DNA of 64,000 bases from Bradyrhizobium lupini (GCF_040939785.1 NZ_CP162553.1:6219001-6283000), one strand, 5' to 3'; numbered from the stretch's first letter, positions 16,372 to 25,297 are shown. Notes: generated by a model not told the origin, from the letters alone. A program made the numbers and translations.

Positions 16372-18462
16372 ATGAACCAGCACGCCAAGATCGAAATCCG
16401 CCATTCGACCTGTCCGCATGATTGCCCGTCGGCCTGTGCCCTCGATGTCGAGGTGGTCGAGGGACGCAGCATCGGTCGTGTCCGCGGTTCGAAAAAGCAG
16501 ACCTATACGGCCGGCGTGGTCTGCGCCAAGGTCGCCCGTTATGCCGAGCGCATCCATCATCCTGAAAGGCTGATGTATCCGCTGCGCCGAACGGGTGCGA
16601 AGGGCTCCGGCCAATTTGCGCGGATCAGCTGGGACGAGGCGCTGGACGAGATTGCGGATCGCTTCAACCAGGCCGAGCGCGAATTCGGCGCGGAATCGGT
16701 CTGGCCCTATTATTACGCCGGCACGATGGGGCTGGTGATGCGCGACGGCCTCAACCGCCTCACGCATGTGAAGAAATATTCGCGGTTCTATCAGACCATC
16801 TGCGCCAATGTCGGCCGCATCGGGTTCGCGATCGGCACCGGCAAGATCGCCGGCGTCGATCCGCGCGAGATGGCGCTGTCCGATCTGGTGGTGATCTGGG
16901 GCACCAACCCCGTCAACACCCAGGTCAACGTGATGACGCACGCCGCCCGTGCGCGGAAGGAGCGTGGCGCCAAGATCGCAGCCGTCGACATCTACGACAA
17001 CGAGACCATGAAGCAGGCGGATATCAAGATCATCCTGCGGCCCGGCACCGACGGCGCGTTCGCCTGCGGCGTGATGCATGTCCTGTTCCGCGACGGCTAT
17101 GCCGATCGCGCCTATATGGACAAGTACACCGATTGTCCTGGCGAGCTCGAGGCGCATCTGAAGACGCGCACGCCCGAATGGGCCTCCGCGATCTCAGGCG
17201 TGCCGGTGGCGGAGATCGAGGCTTTTGCCAAACTGGTCGGCGAGACCAAGCGGACCTTTTTCCGGCTCGGCTACGGCTTCACCCGCTCCCGCAACGGCGC
17301 GGCGCAGATGCATGCCGCGAACTGCATTCCGGCGGTAACAGGCGCCTGGCAATATGAAGGCGGCGGCGCCTTCTTCAACAATTACGCGCTGTGGCACTTC
17401 AACGAATCTATCATCGAAGGCCATGACGCCATCGACCCAACTGTCCGCGCGCTCGACCAGTCGCAGATCGGCCGCATCCTCACCGGCGATTCCAAGGCCC
17501 TGCACGGCAGGGGCCCGGTCAAGGCGCTGCTGATCCAGAACACAAACCCGATGACGGTGGCGCCGGAGCAGGCGCTGGTGCGACAGGGTTTTGCGCGCGA
17601 GGATTTGTTCGTCGCGGTGCACGAGCAGTTCATGACCGAGACGGCCGAGATGGCCGACATCGTGCTGCCGGCGACGATGTTCATGGAACATGACGATCTC
17701 TATTACGGCGGCGGGCACCAGCACATCTCGGTCGGGCCGAAGCTGATCGAACCGCCCGGCGAATGCCGATCCAATCACGAGGTGTTGCAGGCGCTGGCGC
17801 CGCGGCTTGGCGCCAGGCATCCGGGGTTCGAGCTGACGCCGCGTGAATTGATCGACGCGACGCTGAAGCTGAGCGACCACGGCGACATTGCCGGTCTCGA
17901 AGCCGACCTCTGGCGCGACCTGCAGCCGGACTTCCGCACGTCGCATTATCTCGATGGCTTCGCCCATGCCGACAGGAAATTCCATTTCAAGGCCGATTGG
18001 GCGCATCCGCCGTTCGGCCAGAAGATGGGTGATTTCGACAAGATGCCGTCGCTGCCGGACCATTGGGCGGTGATCGAGCATTCCGATCAGGCACATCCGT
18101 TCCGGCTTGCCACCAGCCCGTCGCGCAGCTTCCTCAACACCACCTTCAACGAGACGCCGTCCTCCCAGGCGCGTGAGGGCAAGGCGAGCGTGATGATCCA
18201 TCCCCTGGATGCCGCCGCGCTCGACATCGCCCATGGCGACGCCGTGACGCTCGGCAACACCCGCGGCGAGACCACGCTGATCGCCACACTGTTCGAAGGC
18301 GTGCGGCGGGGTGTGCTGATCGCGGAGTCCGTTCATCCCAACAAGAACCATATCGGTGAGCGCGGCATCAATATGCTGACGGGCGCGGACACAATCGCGC
18401 CGATCGGCGGCGCCGCTTTCCACGACAACAAGGTCTGGATCAGGAAAGCGGTCGCGGCCTGA
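16372..18462 (+). CDS. Molybdopterin-dependent oxidoreductase (DMSO reductase superfamily)
   Basis: A 696-residue enzyme with an N-terminal 4Fe-4S motif Cys14-x3-Cys18-x3-Cys22-x28-Cys51 (CPHDCPSAC), followed by the molybdopterin oxidoreductase core (GTNPVNTQVN, LIQNTNPMTVAPEQ, ADIVLPATMFMEHDD) and a C-terminal molydopterin-dinucleotide domain (about 560-690, HPFRLATSPSRSFLNTTF). No twin-arginine signal is present, so it should be cytoplasmic. The family includes thiosulfate/polysulfide-reductase-like and formate-dehydrogenase-like enzymes; the substrate cannot be assigned. TTG 16366 is a possible alternative start. Transcribed divergently from the Bug gene across 233 bases. Confidence 0.88.
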   Translation: MNQHAKIEIRHSTCPHDCPSACALDVEVVEGRSIGRVRGSKKQTYTAGVVCAKVARYAERIHHPERLMYPLRRTGAKGSGQFARISWDEALDEIADRFNQAEREFGAESVWPYYYAGTMGLVMRDGLNRLTHVKKYSRFYQTICANVGRIGFAIGTGKIAGVDPREMALSDLVVIWGTNPVNTQVNVMTHAARARKERGAKIAAVDIYDNETMKQADIKIILRPGTDGAFACGVMHVLFRDGYADRAYMDKYTDCPGELEAHLKTRTPEWASAISGVPVAEIEAFAKLVGETKRTFFRLGYGFTRSRNGAAQMHAANCIPAVTGAWQYEGGGAFFNNYALWHFNESIIEGHDAIDPTVRALDQSQIGRILTGDSKALHGRGPVKALLIQNTNPMTVAPEQALVRQGFAREDLFVAVHEQFMTETAEMADIVLPATMFMEHDDLYYGGGHQHISVGPKLIEPPGECRSNHEVLQALAPRLGARHPGFELTPRELIDATLKLSDHGDIAGLEADLWRDLQPDFRTSHYLDGFAHADRKFHFKADWAHPPFGQKMGDFDKMPSLPDHWAVIEHSDQAHPFRLATSPSRSFLNTTFNETPSSQAREGKASVMIHPLDAAALDIAHGDAVTLGNTRGETTLIATLFEGVRRGVLIAESVHPNKNHIGERGINMLTGADTIAPIGGAAFHDNKVWIRKAVAA

Positions 18463-18595
18463 GCCTGCGCTTCGATCGCCTTTCAAGTTTGTGTCGAGGC
18501 GCTAAAGCGGCGCCGCGCCGCAGTTTGCCCTTGCACCTTCGGCCCGAGCTGCCGCAAATGGCCGCTAAACGGGAGCCCGAGGAAGCGAGCGTGCC

Positions 18596-19378
18596 ATGAC
18601 CGACACCACAGCCGTGATCACCGAGAAGCGCGGGCAGGCGCTCTGGATCACCATCAACCGGCCCGAGAAACGCAACGCGCTGAATGGCGAGGTCATTGCC
18701 GGCATCGCGCGTGGCTATCGCGACGCGCATGACGACAAGGATGTCCGGGTCATCGTGCTGACCGGCGCGGGCGACAAGGCGTTCTGTGCCGGTGCGGACC
18801 TGCAGAACTCGGGCGCGGCTTTCGCGATGGATCATTCGAAGCCGAATGTCGACTATGCCGATCTGTTGCGCTTGTCGCAGAACGCGACCAAGCCCGCGAT
18901 TGCGCGCGTTGGCGGGGTCTGCATGGCCGGCGGCATGGGCCTGCTCTGCATGACCGACATGGCCGTCGCCGCCGATCACGTCATCTTCGGCCTGCCGGAG
19001 GTGAAGGTCGGCGTATTCCCGATGCAGGTGTTGAGCCTGTTGCAGGAGATCGCACCGCGGCGCCTCGTCAACGAATGGGCGCTGACCGGCGAACCGTTCG
19101 ACGCGGACGCGGCACTCGACGCAGGCCTTCTCAACTACGTCGTGCCTGCGGCCGAGCTCGACGCCAAGGTCGACTGGCTGATCGGCCGTATCGTCGACAA
19201 ATCCCCGAGCGCCATCCGACGTGGCAAATACGCCATGCGGGCCATCGCGTCGATGTCGTTCGACGAGAGCATCGCCTACACCGAAAGCCAGATCTCACTA
19301 CTGGCGATGACCGAGGACGCCAAGGAGGGCCTGAAGGCATTCGCCGAGAAGCGCAAGCCGGTCTGGACGGGGAGATGA
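18596..19378 (+). CDS. Enoyl-CoA hydratase/isomerase (crotonase family)
   Basis: A 260-residue crotonase-fold protein. The oxyanion-hole regions are visible as GAGDKAFCAGADLQ and RVGGVCMAGGMGLL, with a conserved Glu in FGLPEVKVGVFP. The C-terminal helices (SPSAIRRGKYAMRAIA, AFAEKRKPVW) are standard. It acts on an acyl-CoA in beta-oxidation or a related route; the exact substrate is not readable. It stands alone, 133 bases behind the molybdopterin enzyme, and is the last conventional gene before the accessory island. Confidence 0.9.
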   Translation: MTDTTAVITEKRGQALWITINRPEKRNALNGEVIAGIARGYRDAHDDKDVRVIVLTGAGDKAFCAGADLQNSGAAFAMDHSKPNVDYADLLRLSQNATKPAIARVGGVCMAGGMGLLCMTDMAVAADHVIFGLPEVKVGVFPMQVLSLLQEIAPRRLVNEWALTGEPFDADAALDAGLLNYVVPAAELDAKVDWLIGRIVDKSPSAIRRGKYAMRAIASMSFDESIAYTESQISLLAMTEDAKEGLKAFAEKRKPVWTGR

Positions 19379-19878
19379 GGGGCGCTCCGGTCATCAGCTT
19401 TCGTTAAGCTGACTGAGATCGTGCATGGCGAACGACCTAGTTATGGTGCTGATGCAGGGAACGCAGACGGAAGACTGCCTGCCCTCAATTCCACCATCAT
19501 CGACCCGCTGACCGCAATGCCCTGACCGCTTCGCGCGGGTTGCGTTTTGGAAGCGCTTCCGAAGCGTGCATCGCCACTCGCTCCTCTGTTTGCGCTATTC
19601 TTGGTCTCGCAGTCGTTCGGCCGCTCACGGGACATCTAGTCAGGCAATCAATGAGCGTGCGCTCGATCGCCTATAGGTCATTTCTTGGATCAAAGCTCCT
19701 CCCATTCGGGCTGTCCTCCCTCTCTAGTTTGACGGCAAAAGCGAAAACTTTTCGCATTTGGATTTTCTTCCCGGACCGTGCCGAGTTGCCATCATACGGA
19801 AAAGATTGACGTTTTTCCGTTTTGGTGTATCCTGACCGAGGATACTTCAAACGAGAGAGCGTTGGAGCGCGCACGACC
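19379..19878. other. Gene-free left edge of the accessory island with clustered inverted repeats
   Basis: These 500 bases hold no gene I can support. The right-hand third is AT-rich and carries three inverted repeats: GCGAAAA-c-TTTTCGC at 19741-19755, ACGGAAAA/TTTTCCGT at 19796-19803 and 19813-19820, and GTATCC/GGATAC at 19827-19832 and 19840-19845. I found no tRNA gene or attachment-site duplication here. Confidence 0.6.
19806..19833 (+). promoter_or_regulatory. Candidate sigma-70 promoter overlapped by inverted repeats
   Basis: TTGACG (19806-19811) and TATCCT (19828-19833) are separated by 16 bases. The -35 element sits in the loop of the ACGGAAAA/TTTTCCGT repeat and the -10 element overlaps the left arm of the GTATCC/GGATAC repeat. 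This is the layout of a repressed promoter for the mobilization gene set that starts at 19879. Confidence 0.55.
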
Positions 19879-20514
19879 ATGATGGGCGGCGATCAGTTCG
19901 ACTATGGCCAAATTCCTCCCCAGATGCGGGACAGGCTGCCGGAGCTCGAGGTCGTCATCCAGGAGGGGGTGGAGCGGGAGGCCTGCAGCGGACTTGTGAT
20001 CGGCGTCGCGCTGGTAGAGGCCAAGGAAGGTCTGGGGCACGGCATTTTCTTGCGGTGGTGTCGCGTGGTTTTGGGGTTCAAGCCGCGGAAGGCGCAACTC
20101 TATATGAACGCAGCGCATCTGTTCCAGCGCCACGGCGAGGTCGTGTGCCGGCTGCCGCTGACCGCCGCTCAGGCGCTGGGTGCTGCGTCGGTGAGCGAGG
20201 AAACGGTGCACGAGGTGATCGCGCGGGTGCGGCGCGGCGAGCGGGTGACAGTCGAGTTCGTGAAGCAGACGATCCGGCGCGCCAAGGAGGGCTCCGCTAA
20301 AATGGAGACGGACTCGGCTGAATCGGTTCAGATCGCGGCGATGATCACGGAGGCGTTGGACGCCCACCAATGCCGGCTGCTGCACGTTTTTCTTGAGGAG
20401 CGGCCGTCCGCGCGCCATTTCGTGGCGGATCTTGCCGATCGCGCGGCCGCGAAGATTCGCAGGAGCCGCTCTGCGCGGGCGACGCCCTCGATCCTCAGCC
20501 TGCCGGCGCCCTAA
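19879..20514 (+). CDS. DUF3102-like protein at the head of the mobilization gene set
   Basis: A 211-residue protein. Residues about 25-85 (IGVALVEAKEGLGHGIFLRWCRVVLGFKPRKAQLYM, shown here only in outline) resemble DUF3102, a domain found in plasmid and phage proteins and thought to be DNA related: a helix with EAK-x3-GHG-x-F-x2-W, then a helix with an R-x-A-Q-x-Y-M pattern. The rest is helical and Arg-rich toward the C-terminus. Two adjacent ATGs (19879, 19882) are possible starts; a GGAG lies about 12 bases upstream. It is the first of six or seven plus-strand genes that end with a relaxase, so a role in maintenance or control of the mobile element is likely. Function unproved. Confidence 0.65.
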   Translation: MMGGDQFDYGQIPPQMRDRLPELEVVIQEGVEREACSGLVIGVALVEAKEGLGHGIFLRWCRVVLGFKPRKAQLYMNAAHLFQRHGEVVCRLPLTAAQALGAASVSEETVHEVIARVRRGERVTVEFVKQTIRRAKEGSAKMETDSAESVQIAAMITEALDAHQCRLLHVFLEERPSARHFVADLADRAAAKIRRSRSARATPSILSLPAP

Positions 20515-20600
20515 TCGAGCATTCCACGTCGTGAAGGGCGGGCCACGCGCAAGCCCAACGGAAGGTATTTTGTTCATCATCTAAGGGCAATGGCACCGCG

Positions 20601-21029
20601 ATGATCCTTGACGAGTTGTTGACGCCGATAGTTGCTGCGCTGGCCGCGACCGAGTTGGGCGTTCCGAAAACGCAAATGGTCATCGACCAACACATCGGCT
20701 CGTTCGAGGCGATTTTGGAGCATGGCTTGACCTACAAGCAGATTGCCGAGGGTCTGAACGTCCGGGGGGCGCGAGGTCGCACGGGCGCGGAGTTCACCGG
20801 GCAATCGCTCTACAACTTCATCAAGCGTGCTAAGGGGAAGAAGGATCGGCCGCCCGGAGCGGCAACGAGGGGGCCGTCCGTTCGACCAACCGATGTTGGC
20901 GGACCATCGCCGGCGAGCACAGCGAAGAACCAGCCGACGTCGCCCGAACTTGAAAGGTTTAAGCACCGTATCGACCAGGCCCGGATCCACGACGCAATAG
21001 ACGATCTCTTCCGTCGTGGAAAACGGTAG
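20601..21029 (+). CDS. Putative helix-turn-helix protein of the mobilization set
   Basis: A 142-residue protein. Residues about 25-75 contain ILEHGLTYKQIAEGL, a helix-turn-helix-like pattern, followed by FTGQSLYNFIKRAKGKK; the middle is a Pro/Gly-rich linker and the end is a short charged helix. This layout recalls small DNA-binding accessory proteins of plasmids (KfrA- or TraC-like position), but I do not recognise the family. ATG 20601 lies 86 bases after the DUF3102-like gene; the next gene begins 5 bases after its stop, so the two are co-transcribed. Confidence 0.6.
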   Translation: MILDELLTPIVAALAATELGVPKTQMVIDQHIGSFEAILEHGLTYKQIAEGLNVRGARGRTGAEFTGQSLYNFIKRAKGKKDRPPGAATRGPSVRPTDVGGPSPASTAKNQPTSPELERFKHRIDQARIHDAIDDLFRRGKR

Positions 21030-21034
21030 CGCGC

Positions 21035-22258
21035 ATGCTTATCGAGGAGGATCGTGCCGAGGTTAAGAGCCTCGTCCTCCGGGTCCGCCGTCCTTCGGCG
21101 GATGTCGCGGTCCATCTCGAAGCCCTCGACCGGGCCGCGTCGTTGTTTCAGTGCCGGAGCGCGCGGCGCGAGGCCTCGGCTCGTATCGGGGAAGTCATCT
21201 CGCAGCTGTCCGTGCTCGTAGATGCGGCGCATCACGCGGCTCACACCGGCGTCGCCTGCATTCCGTCCGAGATATTGCCTGAGACTTTCGACGCGCTGAT
21301 CGGGCGTTATCCATTCTCGAATTGCGACATGGCGCCTGTCACCGCTGAAGTGCTGAAGAATGCCGTCAGTTGCGCAGTTTCTTCCCGGACGGTCGTCGTA
21401 GCTGCGCCCGTCGAGCCCCATGTTGTGAATGCGGCGCTGCGCCAGGTCCCGGGCCAACCGCATTTGGTGGCCGTCAGGTCGACACCCTTCCCATTTGACG
21501 CGGCGACGACGTATTTTTTCGAAGGTTTGGCCACGCCGGCTGCGGGCGATCTGAGAAGGCGGCTCGGAGATTTCATCGCTGGGATGACAGATGTCGCGCC
21601 CAGCTTCCTTGAACATGTGCGCGATCGCGTGTGCCTCGCCACACGAGATCCGCAGCGGCAAAACCGCGGACGGCGAACGCTCTATGATTGGGCCGAGCCG
21701 TCGCCCGGAGCCCGTCTGGTTTGGGACGTGCTCGAGGCCGTTCTGGATCCCATGACGGAGCGACCGCAAGGCCCGGTTCAGGACGTCATCATTCGGATCG
21801 TCGATATCCTGGCGGGGTCGATTGGCGTAGACAACATCCGTTCCGACGTCGTTTCCGCGATGTTGACGATCTGGGTCGCGAGCTGTCAGCACCATATCGT
21901 GGCAACGCGTCTGTCGGAACTCCTGGACGGCGCGTCGGGGCGAGCGGAAACGCTGCGCCATCGGCGTCGACGCGGCTTCTGGATCGCCTGCCATGGCGCC
22001 GTCCGTGACTCGGCCGCCGAACTCTGGCGCCGGGCATGCATGGGCGACTATCATCATGTCGCGCTGCTTGGCGGCTCTTCCAAGCCGTTCGATGCCACGT
22101 CAGCCTCGCCGGCCGGCGGCGTCAGCAGCACGCCGAAAGCCCGCGCGACGGGAATGCCGGTGCCGACTCTCGATCTTGCCGCCGCAGCTAGCGCCGGGAC
22201 GACTTTTCGATTCCTCCGCACCCTTGCAAAAGCCTGCGCGCCCGCGCTCCGCCCGTAA
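21035..22258 (+). CDS. Hypothetical 407-residue protein of the mobilization set
   Basis: I do not recognise this protein. It is largely helical in character, rich in Ala, Arg and Val, with no signal peptide, no clear membrane span and no nucleotide-binding motif. Notable stretches are FPFDAATTYFFEGLATPAAGDLRRRL and a basic patch LRHRRRRGFWIACHG (given only for location, about residues 150-180 and 305-320). The C-terminal 60 residues are low complexity (Ser/Ala/Thr/Pro). ATG 21035 follows the previous stop by 5 bases. A long open frame on the opposite strand (20810-22057) is Arg/Asp-rich in the manner of an antisense shadow and is not annotated. Confidence 0.6.
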   Translation: MLIEEDRAEVKSLVLRVRRPSADVAVHLEALDRAASLFQCRSARREASARIGEVISQLSVLVDAAHHAAHTGVACIPSEILPETFDALIGRYPFSNCDMAPVTAEVLKNAVSCAVSSRTVVVAAPVEPHVVNAALRQVPGQPHLVAVRSTPFPFDAATTYFFEGLATPAAGDLRRRLGDFIAGMTDVAPSFLEHVRDRVCLATRDPQRQNRGRRTLYDWAEPSPGARLVWDVLEAVLDPMTERPQGPVQDVIIRIVDILAGSIGVDNIRSDVVSAMLTIWVASCQHHIVATRLSELLDGASGRAETLRHRRRRGFWIACHGAVRDSAAELWRRACMGDYHHVALLGGSSKPFDATSASPAGGVSSTPKARATGMPVPTLDLAAAASAGTTFRFLRTLAKACAPALRP

Positions 22259-22371
22259 GCCGAGCCAGGCGTCCTCAGACGATTGATATCAATTTCCGAC
22301 GGATGACGACAATCTACGACAGTTTCCACATAGGGTTCGTGGGGGCCTTGTTCGTCAAGCCATGCCTTATT

Positions 22372-22402
22372 CAGCTGCTCGCCGACAGAGGAGAAGCAGC
22401 TG
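22372..22402 (+). promoter_or_regulatory. Hairpin enclosing the ribosome site of the ParA-like gene
   Basis: CAGCTGCT (22372-22379) and AGCAGCTG (22395-22402) are perfect 8-base arms. The 15-base loop contains GAGGAGA, the Shine-Dalgarno sequence, and the right arm ends at the base before ATG 22403. In the mRNA this could hold the ribosome site in a loop and control initiation. Confidence 0.5.
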
Positions 22403-23213
22403 ATGCCGGCTCGGTACTTCATTGTCATCTTGTCCGCCATCGGCGGCCAGGAAAGAGCCTGTTTACCGAACTCGTGGCGCTGATCTTGCGCTCGCGCGGA
22501 TGCAAGATTGAGGTCTTCTCGGCGGACGTCGCCGAGCGGTTGGCTGACAAGCTGGCAGCGTCACCAAGATCGACACCGATCTGCTCGACGCATCCGACGA
22601 TCCGCTTGCTTTGTTGCGGGCATTTTCACCCCTGTCTAACGCCCTCGATCAGGCGGTGACAAGCGGTAGCAGCATCGTGCTCGACACGGCGGCCACATGG
22701 GACGTGACGGTCTTGCGCTTCCTGCGCGACATGGACGTCGATAAGTTGGTCGCCGACGGGGGCGGCCAGATGATCGTGGCGCTTGTGACCACCTCGAATC
22801 GTGACGCCATGCGCGCATTGGCGACGAACACGAGCTTAGTGCGCACCGCGCTACCGCTCGCCCGGCCGCTGTGGGTGCTCAATGAACGGGTCGGCGTCGT
22901 GTTCCCGCCGAATTTCGATCGGGGCATCATCGACCTGGAGCCGGAGCACTTCGACGAGATGCGTGCGGGCGTGACGGAGATCGCGCTGCCGCGGCTCGAT
23001 GACCGTCTGTGGCAGCCGGTGGACCGTGCAGGATTGAACCTCGTCGATTTCGTGAACGCCGATCCGGCGAAACTCGCCCCCTTGTGGCTCGATGCCTCCG
23101 GCCGGCCGCTCGATCGGCTGTCGGCGGCGGCGGTCCAGCGGCGCATCGCGAGCTGGATCGCAAAGATGATCGAGGAGGCCTCGCGCGGGCTCAGGTTTCC
23201 CGATGCCAATTAA
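22403..23213 (+). pseudogene. ParA/MobD-like P-loop ATPase, interrupted by two frameshifts
   Basis: Joining three frames gives one protein of about 270 residues. It starts MPARYFIVILSAIGGQ and should continue GKSLFTELVALILRSRG, a deviant Walker A (GGQGKS) of the ParA/MinD type; the frame breaks inside this motif at about 22449-22454 (one G short of GGGAAAG). The second break is at about 22556-22562, after which the frame runs cleanly to 23213 (LDTAATWDVTVLRFLRDMDV and on). Relaxase operons often encode such an ATPase (TraL, MobD, VirC1), which helps bring the relaxosome to the transfer channel or aids maintenance. Both breaks fit single-base deletions; sequencing error cannot be excluded. Confidence 0.65.
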
Positions 23214-23478
23214 GCTTGGGCCGACCTTCGCACGAGCCGAACAGCGCGGAGCCGCGGCTTCTTGCACGCTGGTCCGGCGCCTCGCTCGATCGACCAGCCT
23301 GATTTCCTTGCTGCTAGATCCGCCACGGGAGTTTCAGATGCTGACGCGGGCTGAACGCGAGCAAGTCCTCAAACTCCGGGTCCGTATCCGTCGAAGCCGG
23401 ATCGGCCCGTGCGAGCACCGGCTGCGGCTCATCGGCCGCTGGATGGACGCCTTCTGGAGCAAAATCACGTGGGTGTAA
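23203..23478 (+). CDS. Small basic hypothetical protein between ATPase and MobC genes
   Basis: A 91-residue, strongly basic protein. ATG 23203 overlaps the end of the ATPase gene by 11 bases and the stop overlaps the MobC-like start by 10, the tight packing expected of a real operon gene. The C-terminal half (LTRAEREQVLKLRVRIRRS) is helical and Arg-rich, and a nucleic-acid-binding role would fit. No family recognised. It could also be a chance frame. Confidence 0.4.
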   Translation: MPIKLGPTFARAEQRGAAASCTLVRRLARSTSLISLLLDPPREFQMLTRAEREQVLKLRVRIRRSRIGPCEHRLRLIGRWMDAFWSKITWV

Positions 23479-23882
23479 ATAGCTCCAAGCAGGGCCGGAA
23501 AAAGCCATTGGCGAAGCATCCAGAGATTGGCTGTAATACGCCGATCACGACCAACGCTCCTTTTTCCGTGCGGTTGCCGCAGGCACTCAAGGACCAGGCC
23601 ACCGAGCGAGCGGCATCGATGAACATCGACCTCAGCCAATTCATCAAGGATGCGATGGAGGCCTACTTGTCGGGAACCCGTCCGCGCAGGAGGCGGGCCA
23701 AACACGACGGAATAAGACAAAAGCTCGCGGAAATCCACGCAACGATCATTCGCTGTGCGAACGAAATCAAGCAGAGCCGCGCTCAGGGCGCCGATGCCCA
23801 ACACCTCGTGCAGACGACAATCTTGTTGCGAGATGCAGTATCCGCCTTGCTGCTGATCGCCCGCTCGATCGGGCCGCGCTGA
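23469..23882 (+). CDS. MobC-like relaxosome accessory protein
   Basis: A 137-residue protein. Residues about 32-67 read as a ribbon-helix-helix DNA-binding domain (FSVRLPQALKDQATERA, then NIDLSQFIKDAMEAYL). The C-terminal half (EIHATIIRCANEIKQ, LLRDAVSALLLI) resembles the MobC domain, which opens oriT DNA for the relaxase. GTG 23469 has GGAG about 10 bases upstream; it is chosen over the longer frame, which starts inside the previous gene. The stop TGA overlaps the relaxase ATG by one base, so the two are translationally coupled, typical of MobC-relaxase pairs. Confidence 0.7.
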   Translation: MGVNSSKQGRKKPLAKHPEIGCNTPITTNAPFSVRLPQALKDQATERAASMNIDLSQFIKDAMEAYLSGTRPRRRRAKHDGIRQKLAEIHATIIRCANEIKQSRAQGADAQHLVQTTILLRDAVSALLLIARSIGPR

Positions 23883-25168
23883 TGATCGCGCGCGCCTTTT
23901 CATATCGGGGGTCGCTAACGGACGCCCGCCGCCTCGATGCACACCTCTGGAAGGACAAGGATCAGCGTCCAGAACTCCTCGAGATGCGCAATCTCTGCGT
24001 TCGTTGGACCATCGACGGGATGCAAGTCATGGCGGCCCTGACGGCTGCGTCCCGCGCCGAGATTGCGCTCTGGCATCTCTATATTTCGCCCCGGCGTACG
24101 CTGACGGCGGACGAAGTGGCGAAGGTCGTCGATCTCGTCCTCACAGAACTCAAGGCACATGACCACCCGTTGATGGTGTTCGCCCACAACGACAAGCCGC
24201 GTGCTGGAGGAGGTGCAAATCATCTGCACCTGGTGTTGGGCCACGTTTCCCCTCAAACTTTTCGCGCGCTGGACATGCGCCATCATGCACCGAGACTCCA
24301 CAAAGTCATGGCGCTCGCGGCCTACCTGATCGAGGGCGAGGCCGTCCCGAGCCGTTGGCAAAAGTCGGTCATCGAGGCGCTTCGCGCCGATGGCAACGGT
24401 CACGTTGCCGACTGGCTTATCGACGAACTCGGGGTCGTGCCGGTCATCGATGCGCCGCGCATGACCGATTCCATGCGCCGAGCGGCTCAGGCTGTTGACT
24501 TCCCGCTGCCCAGGTTTCAGTCGGAGCTGAAACGCCTGTGGAAGAGTTCAGCGACGGAAGCCGAATTCGCCTCGTTCCTGGGCCGCAACAACGTGGCGGT
24601 CAAACCGGGGAATGCGCCGAGAGTGATCGCGTTTCACCATCCGCAGTTGTTCGTTGGTGCCTTGCATCGCATTCTCAGGCAGGAGGTCTCGGTTGCTTAT
24701 CACGAGGCGCAGCGCCGGATCCCCCGGTTACTTCACGCCGATGAAGGCAACCCACTCGATGCTGCCTCGTCAGATGCTTCGGCCGAGGTCCTGAAGCCGT
24801 CCGATGCTGATCGGCGCGCCCGCCTCGATTTGCAGAAGAGGATCGATGCGATAGAGCGGCCGTTGGCTCGTCTGAAGACGGAACGTCTATCGCTGATCTA
24901 CCAACCGGGCCGTACAGGCTCGGGCGAGCCGATTTCCCCGGACGAAATCGCCATCCGCATTCACCGTCTTGCCCGAGCCGAGTCCATTTTGGAAAAAGCG
25001 ATTTCGCTGCTGTGCCAGGATGCTGGATGGATGGTCAGACCGGAGCTCGATTTGATGCAAGCCGCGGCGAAGATCGTCACCTCGGCGGCCGAGGACATTC
25101 CGCCAAACATTGAGATCGCGCAGCGCGGGGAGGTGGAAGATGTGCGAGTTTCCGGCTGGAGTCCTTAG
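23882..25168 (+). CDS. Relaxase / mobilization nuclease
   Basis: A 428-residue protein with the relaxase core in residues about 1-180. The HUH metal site is visible as NHLHLVLGH (His114, His116, with a further His121), preceded by HPLMVFAHNDK (His102) and the LYISPRRTLTADEV helix, in the spacing seen in MobP/VirD2-like enzymes. The catalytic Tyr is probably Tyr8 or Tyr68; the first is nearer the N-terminal position usual for these enzymes. Relaxases nick oriT, stay linked to the 5' end and pilot the strand into a recipient. The remainder is helical and may contact MobC or the channel. No helicase domain, coupling protein or type IV secretion gene is in the window, so the element would need helper functions. 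Confidence 0.75.
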   Translation: MIARAFSYRGSLTDARRLDAHLWKDKDQRPELLEMRNLCVRWTIDGMQVMAALTAASRAEIALWHLYISPRRTLTADEVAKVVDLVLTELKAHDHPLMVFAHNDKPRAGGGANHLHLVLGHVSPQTFRALDMRHHAPRLHKVMALAAYLIEGEAVPSRWQKSVIEALRADGNGHVADWLIDELGVVPVIDAPRMTDSMRRAAQAVDFPLPRFQSELKRLWKSSATEAEFASFLGRNNVAVKPGNAPRVIAFHHPQLFVGALHRILRQEVSVAYHEAQRRIPRLLHADEGNPLDAASSDASAEVLKPSDADRRARLDLQKRIDAIERPLARLKTERLSLIYQPGRTGSGEPISPDEIAIRIHRLARAESILEKAISLLCQDAGWMVRPELDLMQAAAKIVTSAAEDIPPNIEIAQRGEVEDVRVSGWSP

Positions 25169-25297
25169 TGACGGAAGTTCATGCGGTTGCGAGCCTTTGA
25201 AAGCGTCCTCAAGAGACAGGGCTGATCCCGCGGGGGACTTTGGATGACAACGCCTGAGACCTTACCCGCTGTGGCACAGGGGGATCGGCGCTATCGT

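Noticed and set aside
19379..19740. tRNA gene or attachment site at the left edge of the island
   Set aside because: No cloverleaf, anticodon arm or direct repeat shared with 28270-28736 could be found by eye.
20810..22057. Open frame of 415 codons on the minus strand in the mobilization set
   Set aside because: Arg/Asp-rich shadow; the plus-strand gene has operon spacing and a more natural composition.
22282..22293. Perfect palindrome ATTGATATCAAT
   Set aside because: It recalls FNR half-sites, but the 4-base spacer is missing, so FNR/FixK binding is not expected; it may be chance or an oriT element and I cannot support either.
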